Positions 18,078 to 26,308 of a stretch of 64,000 bases of DNA are shown here, in pieces (position 1 is the first letter of the stretch; each line of letters opens with the position of its first letter). The stretch covers positions 2,666,001-2,730,000 of the forward strand of contig NZ_CP109162.1 of NCBI RefSeq assembly GCF_035920445.1, given 5' to 3'. Source of the stretch: Nocardia sp. NBC_01730 (GTDB taxonomy: Bacteria; Actinomycetota; Actinomycetes; Mycobacteriales; Mycobacteriaceae). The position numbers and the translations under genes were made by a program. The notes beneath the pieces were generated by a model. It had not been told where the DNA came from. It did no database searches and saw nothing but the letters and a program-made list of their open reading frames with translations.

Positions 18078-18764
18078 ATGACCGCCGAGCAGAATCAGAC
18101 GATGCGGGACAACCGGATCACGCGCGGCCGCCCACGCGGCACCACCAAGCGCGAACTCGAACTGATCGCCATGCGGCTTTTCACCGAGCAGGGCTTCGAC
18201 GACACCACCGTCGAGCAGATCGCCGCCGCGGCGGGCATCAGCGGACGCACCTTCTTCCGATACTTCCCCACCAAGGCGGAGGTGCTCTGGTACCAGTTCG
18301 ACGATGAAGTCGCCGCACTGCGCGGAGCCTTCGCCACGGTGCCGGACGACGTTCCGATGATGACCGCCGTGCGCCGAGTCGTGGTGAACGCCAACCGATA
18401 TCGCGCCGAGGATGTCCCCGAACTACGCACCCGCATGCAGCTCGTCGCCACCATCCCCGCCCTGGCCGCCACAGCGGGCGCGCACTACGACGCCTGGGAG
18501 CGCACGGTGAGCGCGTTCGCCGCGGGGCGACTCGGCGAGCCGGAGGACGGCCTGATCCCCCTCGCCGTCGGGCGGACCACCCTCGCGGCAGCCCGCGCGG
18601 CATTCGACGCCTGGCTCGCCCGTGCCGACAGCGACCTCACCGTGTACTTGGACGAGGCACTCGCGGCGCTGGAACGCGGATTCGCTACGGTGCCTGAGGC
18701 CCATGCCATCCGGATCGAGGGCGAACAAGCGGCAGGTTTCGGCGGCGGCCCAGGTGGGGTATGA
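18078..18764 (+). CDS. mftR: Mycofactocin TetR-family regulator MftR
   Basis: This 228-residue TetR-family protein has its helix-turn-helix at about residues 22-65: TKRELELIAMRLFTEQGFDDTTVEQIAAAAG followed by ISGRTFFRYFPTKAEVLW. The position, divergent from mftE, and the overall sequence match MftR, which represses mycofactocin genes and is thought to respond to long-chain acyl-CoA. The C-terminal region ends in a glycine-rich tail. It reads into the downstream rsb operon, and the candidate stress promoter lies inside its last codons. MftR identity rests mainly on context; the TetR assignment is firm. Confidence 0.82.
   Translation: MTAEQNQTMRDNRITRGRPRGTTKRELELIAMRLFTEQGFDDTTVEQIAAAAGISGRTFFRYFPTKAEVLWYQFDDEVAALRGAFATVPDDVPMMTAVRRVVVNANRYRAEDVPELRTRMQLVATIPALAATAGAHYDAWERTVSAFAAGRLGEPEDGLIPLAVGRTTLAAARAAFDAWLARADSDLTVYLDEALAALERGFATVPEAHAIRIEGEQAAGFGGGPGGV
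18736..18762 (+). promoter_or_regulatory. Candidate sigma-B/F-type promoter of the rsb operon
   Basis: GTTT (18736-18739), 17 bases, then GGGTAT (18757-18762) fits the GTTT-N15-17-GGGTAT pattern recognised by stress sigma factors of the SigB/SigF group. It lies in the 3' end of mftR, about 75 bases before the ATG of the RsbR-like gene. This would let the stress sigma factor drive its own control module. Confidence 0.5.
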
Positions 18765-18838
18765 CTAGGCTCGGTATCGGCTCGCAGCCGAAACGTACGA
18801 AGATCCCGACTCAACCGTCGAAAGGGGCAGGAGTTTCC

Positions 18839-19732
18839 ATGTCCGAGGTGTCCATGAGCCTTTCGGCGGATTCGCTGACCGCGGGCCCGGTCGACAACCT
18901 GCTCCCGCAGCTGGTCGAGCATCTGCGCCAGAACCGCACCGCACTGCGCGAGGAATGGGCCCGGCGAATCACCGACGCCCAACTCCTCACCGCAATGACC
19001 CCCGAGGAGATCTTCTCCGAAGCGACTTCGGTTTACGACAACTACGTCGAGGTGCTCGAGACCGGTAGCGTCGAGGCCCTGCAGGCCTACGCACGGGACC
19101 TGTCCGAACGCATCATCCCGAGAGGAGTCGAGACCGACGAGGTGCTCGGCATCGTGCTGCTGCTGCGCGACGTGCTGGCCCGGTCCCTGTTCGAGAAGTA
19201 CCAGGCCGACTTCGAGCTGCTCAACGCCGTGCTCGACGCGTACGAACCGGCCGCCAACCGCATTGCCAACACCGTGGGCGTCTCCTTCGTCCAAGAGCGC
19301 GAGCGCGTCATCCGCCAGCAGCAGGAGGCCATCCGCGAGCTGTCGACGCCGGTGCTGCAGGTGCGCGAGCAGCTGCTGATCCTGCCGATCATCGGCGTGC
19401 TGGACAGCCAGCGTGCCCGCCAGCTCACCGAGCAACTGCTGCGGGCCATCCGGGCCAACCGGGCGAAGGTTGTCGTCATCGACATCACCGGTGTGCCCGC
19501 GATCGACTCCACGGTAGCCAACCACCTGGTGCAGACCGTCGACGCGTCCGGCCTGATGGGCGCGAACGTGATCATCACCGGCCTGTCCTCGGAGATCGCG
19601 CTGACGCTGGTGACCATCGGCCTGGATCTGTCGAAGATGAACGCGGTCGGCGACCTCCAGGGTGGTATCGAAGAAGCGGAACGTCTCCTGGGTTACGAGG
19701 TTTCCCGGGTCTCCGAACGCGACGGCCGCTGA
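18839..19732 (+). CDS. RsbR-like stressosome protein (sensor N-domain plus STAS)
   Basis: This 297-residue protein has a helical N-terminal sensing domain of the RsbR type (about 20-160: VEHLRQNRTALREEWARRI). Its C-terminal STAS domain (about 175-285) includes LLILPIIGVLDSQRARQLTEQLL and VVVIDITGVPAIDSTVANHL. RsbR proteins build the stressosome with RsbS and hold the kinase RsbT until stress releases it. The start ATG is preceded by GGAGTTT; the upstream ORF extension overlaps mftR and is dropped. Thr/Ser residues near VPAIDST are candidate RsbT phosphorylation sites. It is the first gene of a five-gene module. Confidence 0.84.
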   Translation: MSEVSMSLSADSLTAGPVDNLLPQLVEHLRQNRTALREEWARRITDAQLLTAMTPEEIFSEATSVYDNYVEVLETGSVEALQAYARDLSERIIPRGVETDEVLGIVLLLRDVLARSLFEKYQADFELLNAVLDAYEPAANRIANTVGVSFVQERERVIRQQQEAIRELSTPVLQVREQLLILPIIGVLDSQRARQLTEQLLRAIRANRAKVVVIDITGVPAIDSTVANHLVQTVDASGLMGANVIITGLSSEIALTLVTIGLDLSKMNAVGDLQGGIEEAERLLGYEVSRVSERDGR

Positions 19733-19745
19733 TCAGGCGGACCTG

Positions 19746-20135
19746 ATGCCGGTTCCGATTCTCAAGCAGGGTACGTATCTCATCGCGTCGGTCCAGTCTG
19801 CCCTGACCGACGCCGATACCGAGCGCCTGCAGGACGACCTGATGAAACAGGTCAGCAAATATCGGGCACATGGCATCATCGTGGATGTCACCGCGATCGA
19901 CGTGATGGATTCGTTCGCGGCGAGATCATTGCGTACCATCGCGCACATGACGCAGCTGCGCGGCGCCGAAACGGTGATCGTCGGGCTGCAACCGGAAGTC
20001 GCGTTCGCCATGGTGCAGCTCGGGCTCACGTTCGAAGACATGCACACCGCCCTCGATCTGGAAGAGGGACTCGCCTGGCTGAACCGCAAGACCCCAGCCC
20101 GTCGCCAGCGAGACGGTCGTGACAGTGGCCGCTGA
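19746..20135 (+). CDS. rsbS: RsbS-like STAS antagonist
   Basis: This single-STAS-domain protein of 129 residues starts MPVPILKQGTYLI. The typical RsbS stretch VDVTAIDVMDSFAARSLRTI contains the conserved Asp-Ser phosphorylation site (DSFAA). RsbS is the core of the stressosome that binds RsbT. It lies 13 bases after the RsbR-like gene, and its end overlaps the start of rsbT by 17 bases. The C-terminal tail is charged. The start is the ATG at 19746 because the longer ORF begins inside the upstream gene. Confidence 0.87.
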   Translation: MPVPILKQGTYLIASVQSALTDADTERLQDDLMKQVSKYRAHGIIVDVTAIDVMDSFAARSLRTIAHMTQLRGAETVIVGLQPEVAFAMVQLGLTFEDMHTALDLEEGLAWLNRKTPARRQRDGRDSGR

Positions 20136-20538
20136 GAACGTGGTGATCGCGGTCAGGGCGTCTGGTGACATCGTGATCGCACGTCAGGCCGGACGCGAAC
20201 TGGCAGCAGAGCTCGGATTCACATTGACCGACCGGACCATGATCTCCACAGCGATCTCCGAAATCGCCCGCAACATAACCAGTTACGCGGGAAGCGGCGA
20301 AATACGTTTGCTGGTCGATGACCGCGAGGGTCGACAAGCGCTGGTGGTGCAGGCCGAAGATCAGGGACCGGGCATCCTCGACATAACTCGCGCGCTGGAG
20401 GACGGCTACTCCACCGGGCGCGGACTGGGGCTCGGCCTCCCCGGTGCCCGACGATTGATGGACCGGCTCACCGTCGACTCGGCGCCGGGGCGCGGCACGC
20501 TGGTGGAGATGTGGAAGTGGGTACCCAACGGTGCATGA
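20119..20538 (+). CDS. rsbT: RsbT-like serine/threonine kinase (HATPase)
   Basis: This small GHKL kinase of 139 residues has the N-box AISEIARNITSYA, the G1 box QAEDQGPGI, and the G2 motif STGRGLGLGLPGARRLMD. RsbT phosphorylates RsbS and RsbR in the stressosome and, once released, activates an RsbU phosphatase. It begins with GTG inside the end of rsbS and overlaps the next gene by eight bases, so the set is tightly coupled. An anti-sigma factor of the RsbW type would have a similar fold, but the direct link to rsbS and the sequence around the G2 box fit RsbT better. Confidence 0.87.
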   Translation: MTVAAENVVIAVRASGDIVIARQAGRELAAELGFTLTDRTMISTAISEIARNITSYAGSGEIRLLVDDREGRQALVVQAEDQGPGILDITRALEDGYSTGRGLGLGLPGARRLMDRLTVDSAPGRGTLVEMWKWVPNGA

Positions 20539-21163
20539 GGACGGGTTCATCGGCCGGATCGAGTGGGCGGTGGCCGGTCGCGCACTACCCGGTCAAGATG
20601 TCTCCGGTGATCGCGGGGTTGTCCTCGACACCGGCGGCGGCACAGTCCTTTTCGCCGTCCTGGACGGACTCGGGCACGGCGCCGCCGCTGCCGACGCTGC
20701 GGGCCGTGCGGCGCAGGTGCTCGCGGAGAACCGCGCCGAACCCCTGGATGTGCTGATGGTGCTCTGTCACCGCGCACTGGCCGACACCCGCGGGGCAGCG
20801 ATCTCGCTCGCCCACTTCGAGGAGGGTGACAGGGTGCGCTGGCTCGGTGTCGGCAACGTCGAATCCCGGGTGCTCACCGCGGGTCCCATCGGTCTGAGCG
20901 TGCACGCCACCGTGCTGCTCACCGCGGGCATCGTCGGCTATCGGCTACCGGCGAACCTACAACCACAGTCCGTTTCGGTCCGCCCCGGCGATCTGCTATT
21001 GATGTCCACCGACGGTATCGTCACCGAATCCGCCGAGCGGGTCGACCTTTCCAAGTCCACCGCCGACATCACCAGCGAGATCCTGGCAAGGGACGCCAAG
21101 GACACCGACGACGCACTCGTGCTTGCCGCCCGGCATCGCGGCACAGCAGGCCCGACGACATGA
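20531..21163 (+). CDS. rsbX: RsbX-like PP2C phosphatase
   Basis: This is a short PP2C-type phosphatase (210 residues) without sensor domain. The metal-binding motif LFAVLDGLGHG is near residue 40, and DLLLMSTDGI lies in the C-terminal half. In the B. subtilis scheme RsbX resets the stressosome by removing phosphates from RsbS and RsbR. The position after rsbT fits that role. The length is typical. It ends in ATGA, where a mini-ORF begins that leads to the RsbU-like gene. Confidence 0.8.
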   Translation: MHEDGFIGRIEWAVAGRALPGQDVSGDRGVVLDTGGGTVLFAVLDGLGHGAAAADAAGRAAQVLAENRAEPLDVLMVLCHRALADTRGAAISLAHFEEGDRVRWLGVGNVESRVLTAGPIGLSVHATVLLTAGIVGYRLPANLQPQSVSVRPGDLLLMSTDGIVTESAERVDLSKSTADITSEILARDAKDTDDALVLAARHRGTAGPTT

Positions 21164-21243
21164 GTGAGCGCGGCGAGCGAACCGTCGACACAGCCGAGTT
21201 CTCGGTCATGCCGGAGCCGAGCGTCAGCGAGGCGCGGGCATGA
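21160..21243 (+). other. 27-codon mini-ORF bridging rsbX and the RsbU-like gene
   Basis: The ATG overlaps the rsbX stop (ATGA) and the TGA overlaps the ATG of the next gene (ATGA), so the stretch can be translated from one gene to the next. The peptide starts MSERGERTVD and ends SVSEARA. Its DNA (beginning ATGAGTGAGCGCGGCGAGCG) resembles the GAGCG-rich repeats between Nocardia genes. It may be a coupling device rather than a functional peptide. Confidence 0.4.
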
Positions 21244-23528
21244 GTGAGCTGCTGGCCGATTTCCTCAACGCCTACGCCGACGCGCTACGGCGGCAGCTGG
21301 GTTCGCCTACCCAGGCCGGTCTCGCCGAGGGCTATGAGCTCGGTCGGCGCGCGCTGGTGGAGGGCATCAGCCTGCTCGACCTCACCGAGAACCACTTCCG
21401 GGTGGTCCAAGACGCCGAACAGCAACGGCACGGGATCCGGTCCGAGAGCGGCGAACCCGACAGCCGCCTGCCCGAGACGGCGCTGGAATTCCTGTTGCAG
21501 ACCCTCGTCCCGCTGGACATCGCCACCCGCGGCTATCTCGACGGCACCCGCCGCTATGAGCAACAGCGTTCGCGCGCCGACGATCTCGCCGGACGCGACG
21601 CGTTCCGCACCGCGCTGGTCGAATCGCTGCAGGACGGGTTCTTCGTCGCCGACGCGCAGGGCACCATCATCGAAGTCAACACCGCCTTCGGCGCGCTGAC
21701 CGGCTACGGCGCCGCCGGAATCCCCTACCCGCTCCCGCATCCGTGGTCTTCCCTGGACGGTCCGCGCTATCCCGATCTCGGGACCGAGGCACAGCGTTTC
21801 GTCATCCCGATCCGGCACCGGGATGGGCGCAACGTGTGGCTCGCGGTGAGTACCAGCGCACTGATCAAGCCGGAGGGCAACGAGCGGATCGTCGTCGGCA
21901 CCATCCGTGACGTCACCGCCGAGCACGACGCGCAGGCCCGCGACCAGGCGGCCTCCCGGCTCGCCACCGCGGTCGGCGCGGCGACCAGCGTGGTCGAGGT
22001 GCTCGCCGTCGGGCTCGACGAGTTGCGGCGCACGGTGGGCGCGGAGACCGCGGTGGTGGCGGTGTGGCCGAGCCGCACCGCCGCGCCCGAGGTGTACGTC
22101 TCGGGCATGGGGGCCGACAGCACCTCGCACCACGGGGATGTCACGCTGGACGAACGCTCGCGCGCGCTGCTCGACCGGGCGCGGCGCAGGCCCGCCCGCA
22201 GTCTGTTGGCCATTCCGGAGGGCGCCGAGAGCTCCGAGGGTATCGTCACCCCGCTCGGTGAGACCGGCGATGCGGCGATGTGGTTGCGCTTCGCCGCGCC
22301 CCGAGCGATCAGCGCCGCGGACTGGACGCTGTTCTCCCTGTTGATCGGCCATCTCAGCCTCGCGGTGCAGCGGGCGCGGAACTTCGACCAGGCGCGCGCC
22401 ACCTCACTCACCCTGCAGCGCGCCATGCTCGGCCCGATCGAGCTGCCGCCCCGGTTCTCGGTGCACTACGAGCCCGCGCTGCCGCCGCTGGAGATCGGTG
22501 GCGACTGGTACGACGTGGTGCCGTTGCGCGACGGCACCATCGGCGTCATGGTCGGTGACTGCGTCGGACGTGGCCTGTCCGCCGCCGTCGTGATGGGCCA
22601 GCTGCGGACGGCGGCGCGGGCGTTGCTGTTACGCGGCGCCGGACCGGCGCAGCTGCTGGCCGAACTCGACACCGTCGCCGCACGGATCCCCGGCGCCATG
22701 TGCACCACGGTGTGCGCCGCCGTGCTCGATCCGGTGCGCGGGCTCGTCCGCTACAGCAGCGCCGGGCACATGCCGCCGATCCTCGCGGACGTCGCCACGA
22801 CCGGCAGGCTGCTCGAGGGCGGCCGCGCGGTGCCGCTGGCGACGTTCGACCCGCCGAGGCGGCCCGAGGCCACCACGGCGCTGACGCCCGGCTCGACGCT
22901 GGTGCTGTTCACCGACGGGCTGGTCGAACAGCGCGGCGTCGATATCGACGACGGATTCGCCAAGATCGCGGCAGTGCTCGCCGACACCTCGGGACGGCTG
23001 CCACGCGAGGTGGCGGACGCCGTGCTCTCCCGCCTGCGGCCCGCGGCCGGCTACGACGACGACGTCGCGATGGTGGTCTACCGCCAGCCGCCCGCACCGC
23101 TGCGGCTGGACGTGCCCGCGCACGCAGACGAACTCGCGGTGCTGCGGCGCACCATGAAGGGCTGGCTGGCCACCGCTGCGGTGCCGCACGACCTGGCTTC
23201 CGATCTGGTCGCGGCGGCCAACGAGGCGTGCAGCAACAGCATCGAGCACGCCTATCGCAACGGCGACGGCGGGCGGGTCCAACTGTCGGCCACCTGCGAC
23301 GTCGATGCGGTGGTCATCATGGTCACCGACTCGGGCAACTGGAAGCCGCGCGCCTCCGATCCCGGCTATCGCGGCCGCGGGATCGAGATGATGCGAGCGC
23401 TGACCGAGGAGCTCGATATCGACCACTCCGGACCAGGCACGACGGTCCGGATGTCGGTGACGCTGCCCGCAATTACGTTCCCGGTGGCCAATCCGTTGCG
23501 TGATACGCACCGGCGGATTTCTGGGTGA
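21240..23528 (+). CDS. RsbU-like multi-domain phosphatase: PAS-GAF-PP2C-HATPase
   Basis: This 762-residue cytosolic signalling protein has, in order, an N-terminal helical RsbU-type domain (1-85), a PAS domain (about 120-215: FFVADAQGTIIEVNTAFGALTGYG), and a GAF domain (about 235-375). A PP2C/SpoIIE phosphatase (about 395-605) follows with PLEIGGDWYDVVPL and TLVLFTDGLVEQRG. A C-terminal HATPase_c_2 domain (about 625-745) has AANEACSNSIEHAYRNG and GRGIEMMRALTEEL. The phosphatase would dephosphorylate an RsbV-type STAS protein. The fused HATPase resembles anti-sigma kinases, so one protein may hold both opposing activities. No sigma or anti-sigma gene is in the window. Its target could be the STAS protein at 35160 or a protein elsewhere. 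Confidence 0.89.
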   Translation: MSELLADFLNAYADALRRQLGSPTQAGLAEGYELGRRALVEGISLLDLTENHFRVVQDAEQQRHGIRSESGEPDSRLPETALEFLLQTLVPLDIATRGYLDGTRRYEQQRSRADDLAGRDAFRTALVESLQDGFFVADAQGTIIEVNTAFGALTGYGAAGIPYPLPHPWSSLDGPRYPDLGTEAQRFVIPIRHRDGRNVWLAVSTSALIKPEGNERIVVGTIRDVTAEHDAQARDQAASRLATAVGAATSVVEVLAVGLDELRRTVGAETAVVAVWPSRTAAPEVYVSGMGADSTSHHGDVTLDERSRALLDRARRRPARSLLAIPEGAESSEGIVTPLGETGDAAMWLRFAAPRAISAADWTLFSLLIGHLSLAVQRARNFDQARATSLTLQRAMLGPIELPPRFSVHYEPALPPLEIGGDWYDVVPLRDGTIGVMVGDCVGRGLSAAVVMGQLRTAARALLLRGAGPAQLLAELDTVAARIPGAMCTTVCAAVLDPVRGLVRYSSAGHMPPILADVATTGRLLEGGRAVPLATFDPPRRPEATTALTPGSTLVLFTDGLVEQRGVDIDDGFAKIAAVLADTSGRLPREVADAVLSRLRPAAGYDDDVAMVVYRQPPAPLRLDVPAHADELAVLRRTMKGWLATAAVPHDLASDLVAAANEACSNSIEHAYRNGDGGRVQLSATCDVDAVVIMVTDSGNWKPRASDPGYRGRGIEMMRALTEELDIDHSGPGTTVRMSVTLPAITFPVANPLRDTHRRISG

Positions 23529-23646
23529 CGCAGCAGGAACCGAATCCCCGTCATCATCCGAACCCGCAACCCGAGCGTGGTGCCCTGAAAGCCTTGGTCG
23601 CCACGCACATTCACGAATTCGCAGCACGAGATCAACCAACGATGGT

Positions 23647-23661
23647 GCCCCGCTCCGGGGC
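23647..23661. terminator. Hairpin between convergent rsbU-like and ROK genes
   Basis: GCCCCG and CGGGGC form a six-pair stem around a three-base loop in the 213-base gap between the two convergent genes. There is no T-tract. It could end transcription from both sides. Confidence 0.4.
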
Positions 23662-23741
23662 CTGGTTCTCGGCGGAATTCGACTGGCCGGGAGTAGCCGC
23701 GGGCATGCTCGCGTCCCCGAGCCACCGCTCGGCCATCGGCC

Positions 23742-24914
23742 CTACCGCGCGGCGACCATCGCGTCCACCGTCTCTGGGGACAACATCTCGTCGGCCACCA
23801 AGCCCGCCAATCCCACGAACGCGCCGTTCTCCCCCAGCTGCGACGGGCCGATGTCGAGGTTGCGCAGTGCACTCGAGTGAGCGTTCGCCTCGACGGTACG
23901 CCGCAGCCCCTCGAGAAACGGTGGCAGCACGCCCACCGCTCCCCCCACGCGGACGTATGTCGGATCAACGATCGACACCATCGTCGCGACCACAGTCCCG
24001 ACGAGTCGCCCGGCCTTCTCCGTCGCCCGGATCGCGTCGGGTCTGCCATCATCGACCAGGCGGACGACATCGGCCACCGTGCGCACCCCGAGGGGTTGCA
24101 GGTCGCGAGTCAGCGCCTGCCCGCTGGCACTGGCCGCGACACATCCGCGGCGGCCACAGCTGCACTGCTGTTGGCTGCCCTCGATCCGCATGTGCCCGAT
24201 CTCGCCCGCGGAGCCGCTCTTGCCGCGGTGAACACGTCCCGAGATCACCACGCCCGCACCGATTCCGGTCCCCACCTTGACCCCGACGAGTGTCGCGTCG
24301 GGACGGCCCAACGCACAGAAGTCGCCAAGTGCCAACGCGTTCGCGTCGTTCTCCAGCAGGACAGGCACGCCGAGCGCGGCGGCGAACGGCTCGCGCAGCG
24401 GTGCGCCGTTCCAGTCCGGCATGGTCGGTGGTGCCACGGTGACCCCGCGCTCATGGTCGATCTGCCCTGGGACCGACAGCGCCATAGCACACAGGGTGTC
24501 GGCACGCCCGGTTCGCCGCAACAGTTTCCGACCGGCGTCGAGCAGCACCGGCACGATCTCGCGCGGGCTGTGCCGCATGGGCAGCCGGTGGTCCTCACGC
24601 GCGAACACCGTCCCACGCAGGTCGACCACCGCGAGCGTCGCGTGACTCTGCCCGAGGTCGGCGACGAGCGCGGTGCGGCCGGTGTCGTTGACCTCGAGCA
24701 CTTCGGCGCGTCTGCCGCCACTCGACTCCCGGTGCCCGGCTTGGCGGACGAGCCCGAGACTGCGCAGAACATCCAGCCGCTCAACCAAAGTCACCCTCGA
24801 CAGCCCTACCCGTTCCTGCAGCTCGAGCCGCGTCAGTGGGCCCGCCGCGCGCAGTAGGGCGAGCACGTGTCCCGGAGAGGTGGGGCTCGAGGGCGTCGAT
24901 GTGGTCACGAGCAT
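23742..24914 (-). CDS. ROK family transcriptional regulator
   Basis: This 390-residue protein has an N-terminal winged helix (about 15-65: LTRLELQERVGLSRVTLVERL) followed by a ROK domain. The ROK zinc signature CSCGRRGCVA is near residue 250, and VGTGIGAGVVISGRV and ENDANALALGDF are the phosphate- and sugar-binding strands. The start ATG at 24914 is the one next to the promoter; the longer ORF enters the divergent leader. It is divergent from a sugar ABC transporter and hydrolase operon and is very likely its regulator, sensing the transported sugar or its product. The HTH also marks it as a repressor rather than a sugar kinase. Confidence 0.87.
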   Translation of the reverse strand: MLVTTSTPSSPTSPGHVLALLRAAGPLTRLELQERVGLSRVTLVERLDVLRSLGLVRQAGHRESSGGRRAEVLEVNDTGRTALVADLGQSHATLAVVDLRGTVFAREDHRLPMRHSPREIVPVLLDAGRKLLRRTGRADTLCAMALSVPGQIDHERGVTVAPPTMPDWNGAPLREPFAAALGVPVLLENDANALALGDFCALGRPDATLVGVKVGTGIGAGVVISGRVHRGKSGSAGEIGHMRIEGSQQQCSCGRRGCVAASASGQALTRDLQPLGVRTVADVVRLVDDGRPDAIRATEKAGRLVGTVVATMVSIVDPTYVRVGGAVGVLPPFLEGLRRTVEANAHSSALRNLDIGPSQLGENGAFVGLAGLVADEMLSPETVDAMVAAR

Positions 24915-24915
24915 G

Positions 24916-24944
24916 TTGACAATATCCCCCACTGCACTTACGTT
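24916..24944 (+). promoter_or_regulatory. Promoter of the ABC transporter operon
   Basis: TTGACA (24916-24921) and TACGTT (24939-24944) are separated by 17 bases, a good match to the -35 element and the TANNNT form of the -10 element. The start of the binding-protein gene lies about 50 bases downstream. The -35 overlaps the first codons of the divergent ROK gene, so ROK binding here could repress both. Confidence 0.5.
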
Positions 24945-24995
24945 AACCAAACTGACAAAAGTTCGAAACATAGTGTGACAGCACAGGAGTCATAC

Positions 24996-26306
24996 ATGCT
25001 GGTATCCGGCCTGACGCGCAGATCCTTCTTGCGCGCTGCGGGCGTCGGCGCGGCCGCGCTCTCCGCCACGGCCTGCACCGGCTTCGCCACCAGTGGTAAT
25101 GGCGGCATGATCTTCCTGTCCACGCAGTTCCGGCCCGCGGACGAGGCCGAGCGCTTCCGCAGCCTGCTCGCCCGGACCGCATCCGGTGTCGGCTACGTGA
25201 CCATCGAGGAAAGCCCGTTCTCTAGCCAGGTGCGCAGTCAGGTCGACGCGGGCTCGACACAGATCGGTCTGCTCGGCGGTCTGCACGGCGACGTCGCGCC
25301 GCTCGCTGACGGCTACCTCCAAGACCTCACCGGCCTGCTCGCCGATCTCGGCGACCGCGGCTGGCCTACCGAGTACCTGCGACTCGCCAAGGCGGGCACC
25401 GACCACACCTGGTACATCCCGTGGGCCACCGCGAGCTACGTTCTCGCCGCGCACGCCGACGCGCTCGAACACCTGCCGTCCGGCGCGGACGCCACGTCGC
25501 TCACCTACGACCAGTTCCTCGACTGGGCCATCGCCGCGCGCCGCGCCAACGGAAACCGGCCCGTGCTCGGCCTGCCCGCGGGCCCGAAGGGTCTGCTCCA
25601 CCGCTTCACGCAAGGCTTCCTGCTGCCGTCGTTCACCGGCGGTCAGATCACCACATTTCGGTCGAACGAGGCAGTGACGGCGTGGCAGTACTTCCGGGAG
25701 CTGTGGGCCAACTGCGCGTCGTCGAGCACGAACTACGACTTCATGCAGGAGCCGCTGGAGAGCGGCGAAGTGCGCATGGCGTGGGACCACGTCGTGCGCC
25801 TCGTCCACGCGCCCGAGCGCGACCCGCAGAACTGGCGCATGCTGCCCGCCCCGCGCGGCGCGCACGGCCTCGGCTACATGGCCGTGATTGCCGGGCTCGC
25901 GGTCCCCAAGGGCAGCCCCGACCCCGAACTCGCGCAACAGACGATCAGCGCGCTCACCCGTCCGGAAGCACAGATTCAGCTGCTGCGCTCCAACGGCTTC
26001 TTCCCGTCTGTCGACACGACGATCCCGGACGACCTGCCACCGGCCATCGAACTCGAGGCAGACGCGGTGCGCCGACAGCGGGAAGCGAAGGGCGCCATCC
26101 TCTCCCTGCCGCCGGTGGGCCTCGGCCAGCGCGAAGGTGAGGTGAGCAAGGTGTTCAAAGACAGCTTCCGCTCGATCGTGCTCGACCGAGCCGACATTCG
26201 ATCCACGCTGGACCAGCAGGCACGGGTGCTACAGGGCATCCTCGACGACCTGAAGGTGCCGTGCTGGGCTCCCGACCCGGCCGCCGACATCTGCAAGGTG
26301 GGATAG
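24996..26306 (+). CDS. ABC transporter sugar-binding lipoprotein
   Basis: This 436-residue exported protein starts at the ATG after CAGGAG. It has a Tat-type signal (TRRSFLRAAG, residues 7-16) and a lipobox ending in LSATAC with Cys27, so it is a membrane-anchored lipoprotein. The mature part is a cluster-1 type solute-binding protein. It precedes two permeases and an ATPase. Downstream is a glucosylglycerate-hydrolase-like enzyme, so the ligand may be a compatible-solute glycoside such as glucosylglycerate; that is inferred from context only. Confidence 0.88.
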   Translation: MLVSGLTRRSFLRAAGVGAAALSATACTGFATSGNGGMIFLSTQFRPADEAERFRSLLARTASGVGYVTIEESPFSSQVRSQVDAGSTQIGLLGGLHGDVAPLADGYLQDLTGLLADLGDRGWPTEYLRLAKAGTDHTWYIPWATASYVLAAHADALEHLPSGADATSLTYDQFLDWAIAARRANGNRPVLGLPAGPKGLLHRFTQGFLLPSFTGGQITTFRSNEAVTAWQYFRELWANCASSSTNYDFMQEPLESGEVRMAWDHVVRLVHAPERDPQNWRMLPAPRGAHGLGYMAVIAGLAVPKGSPDPELAQQTISALTRPEAQIQLLRSNGFFPSVDTTIPDDLPPAIELEADAVRRQREAKGAILSLPPVGLGQREGEVSKVFKDSFRSIVLDRADIRSTLDQQARVLQGILDDLKVPCWAPDPAADICKVG

Positions 26307-26308
26307 AC

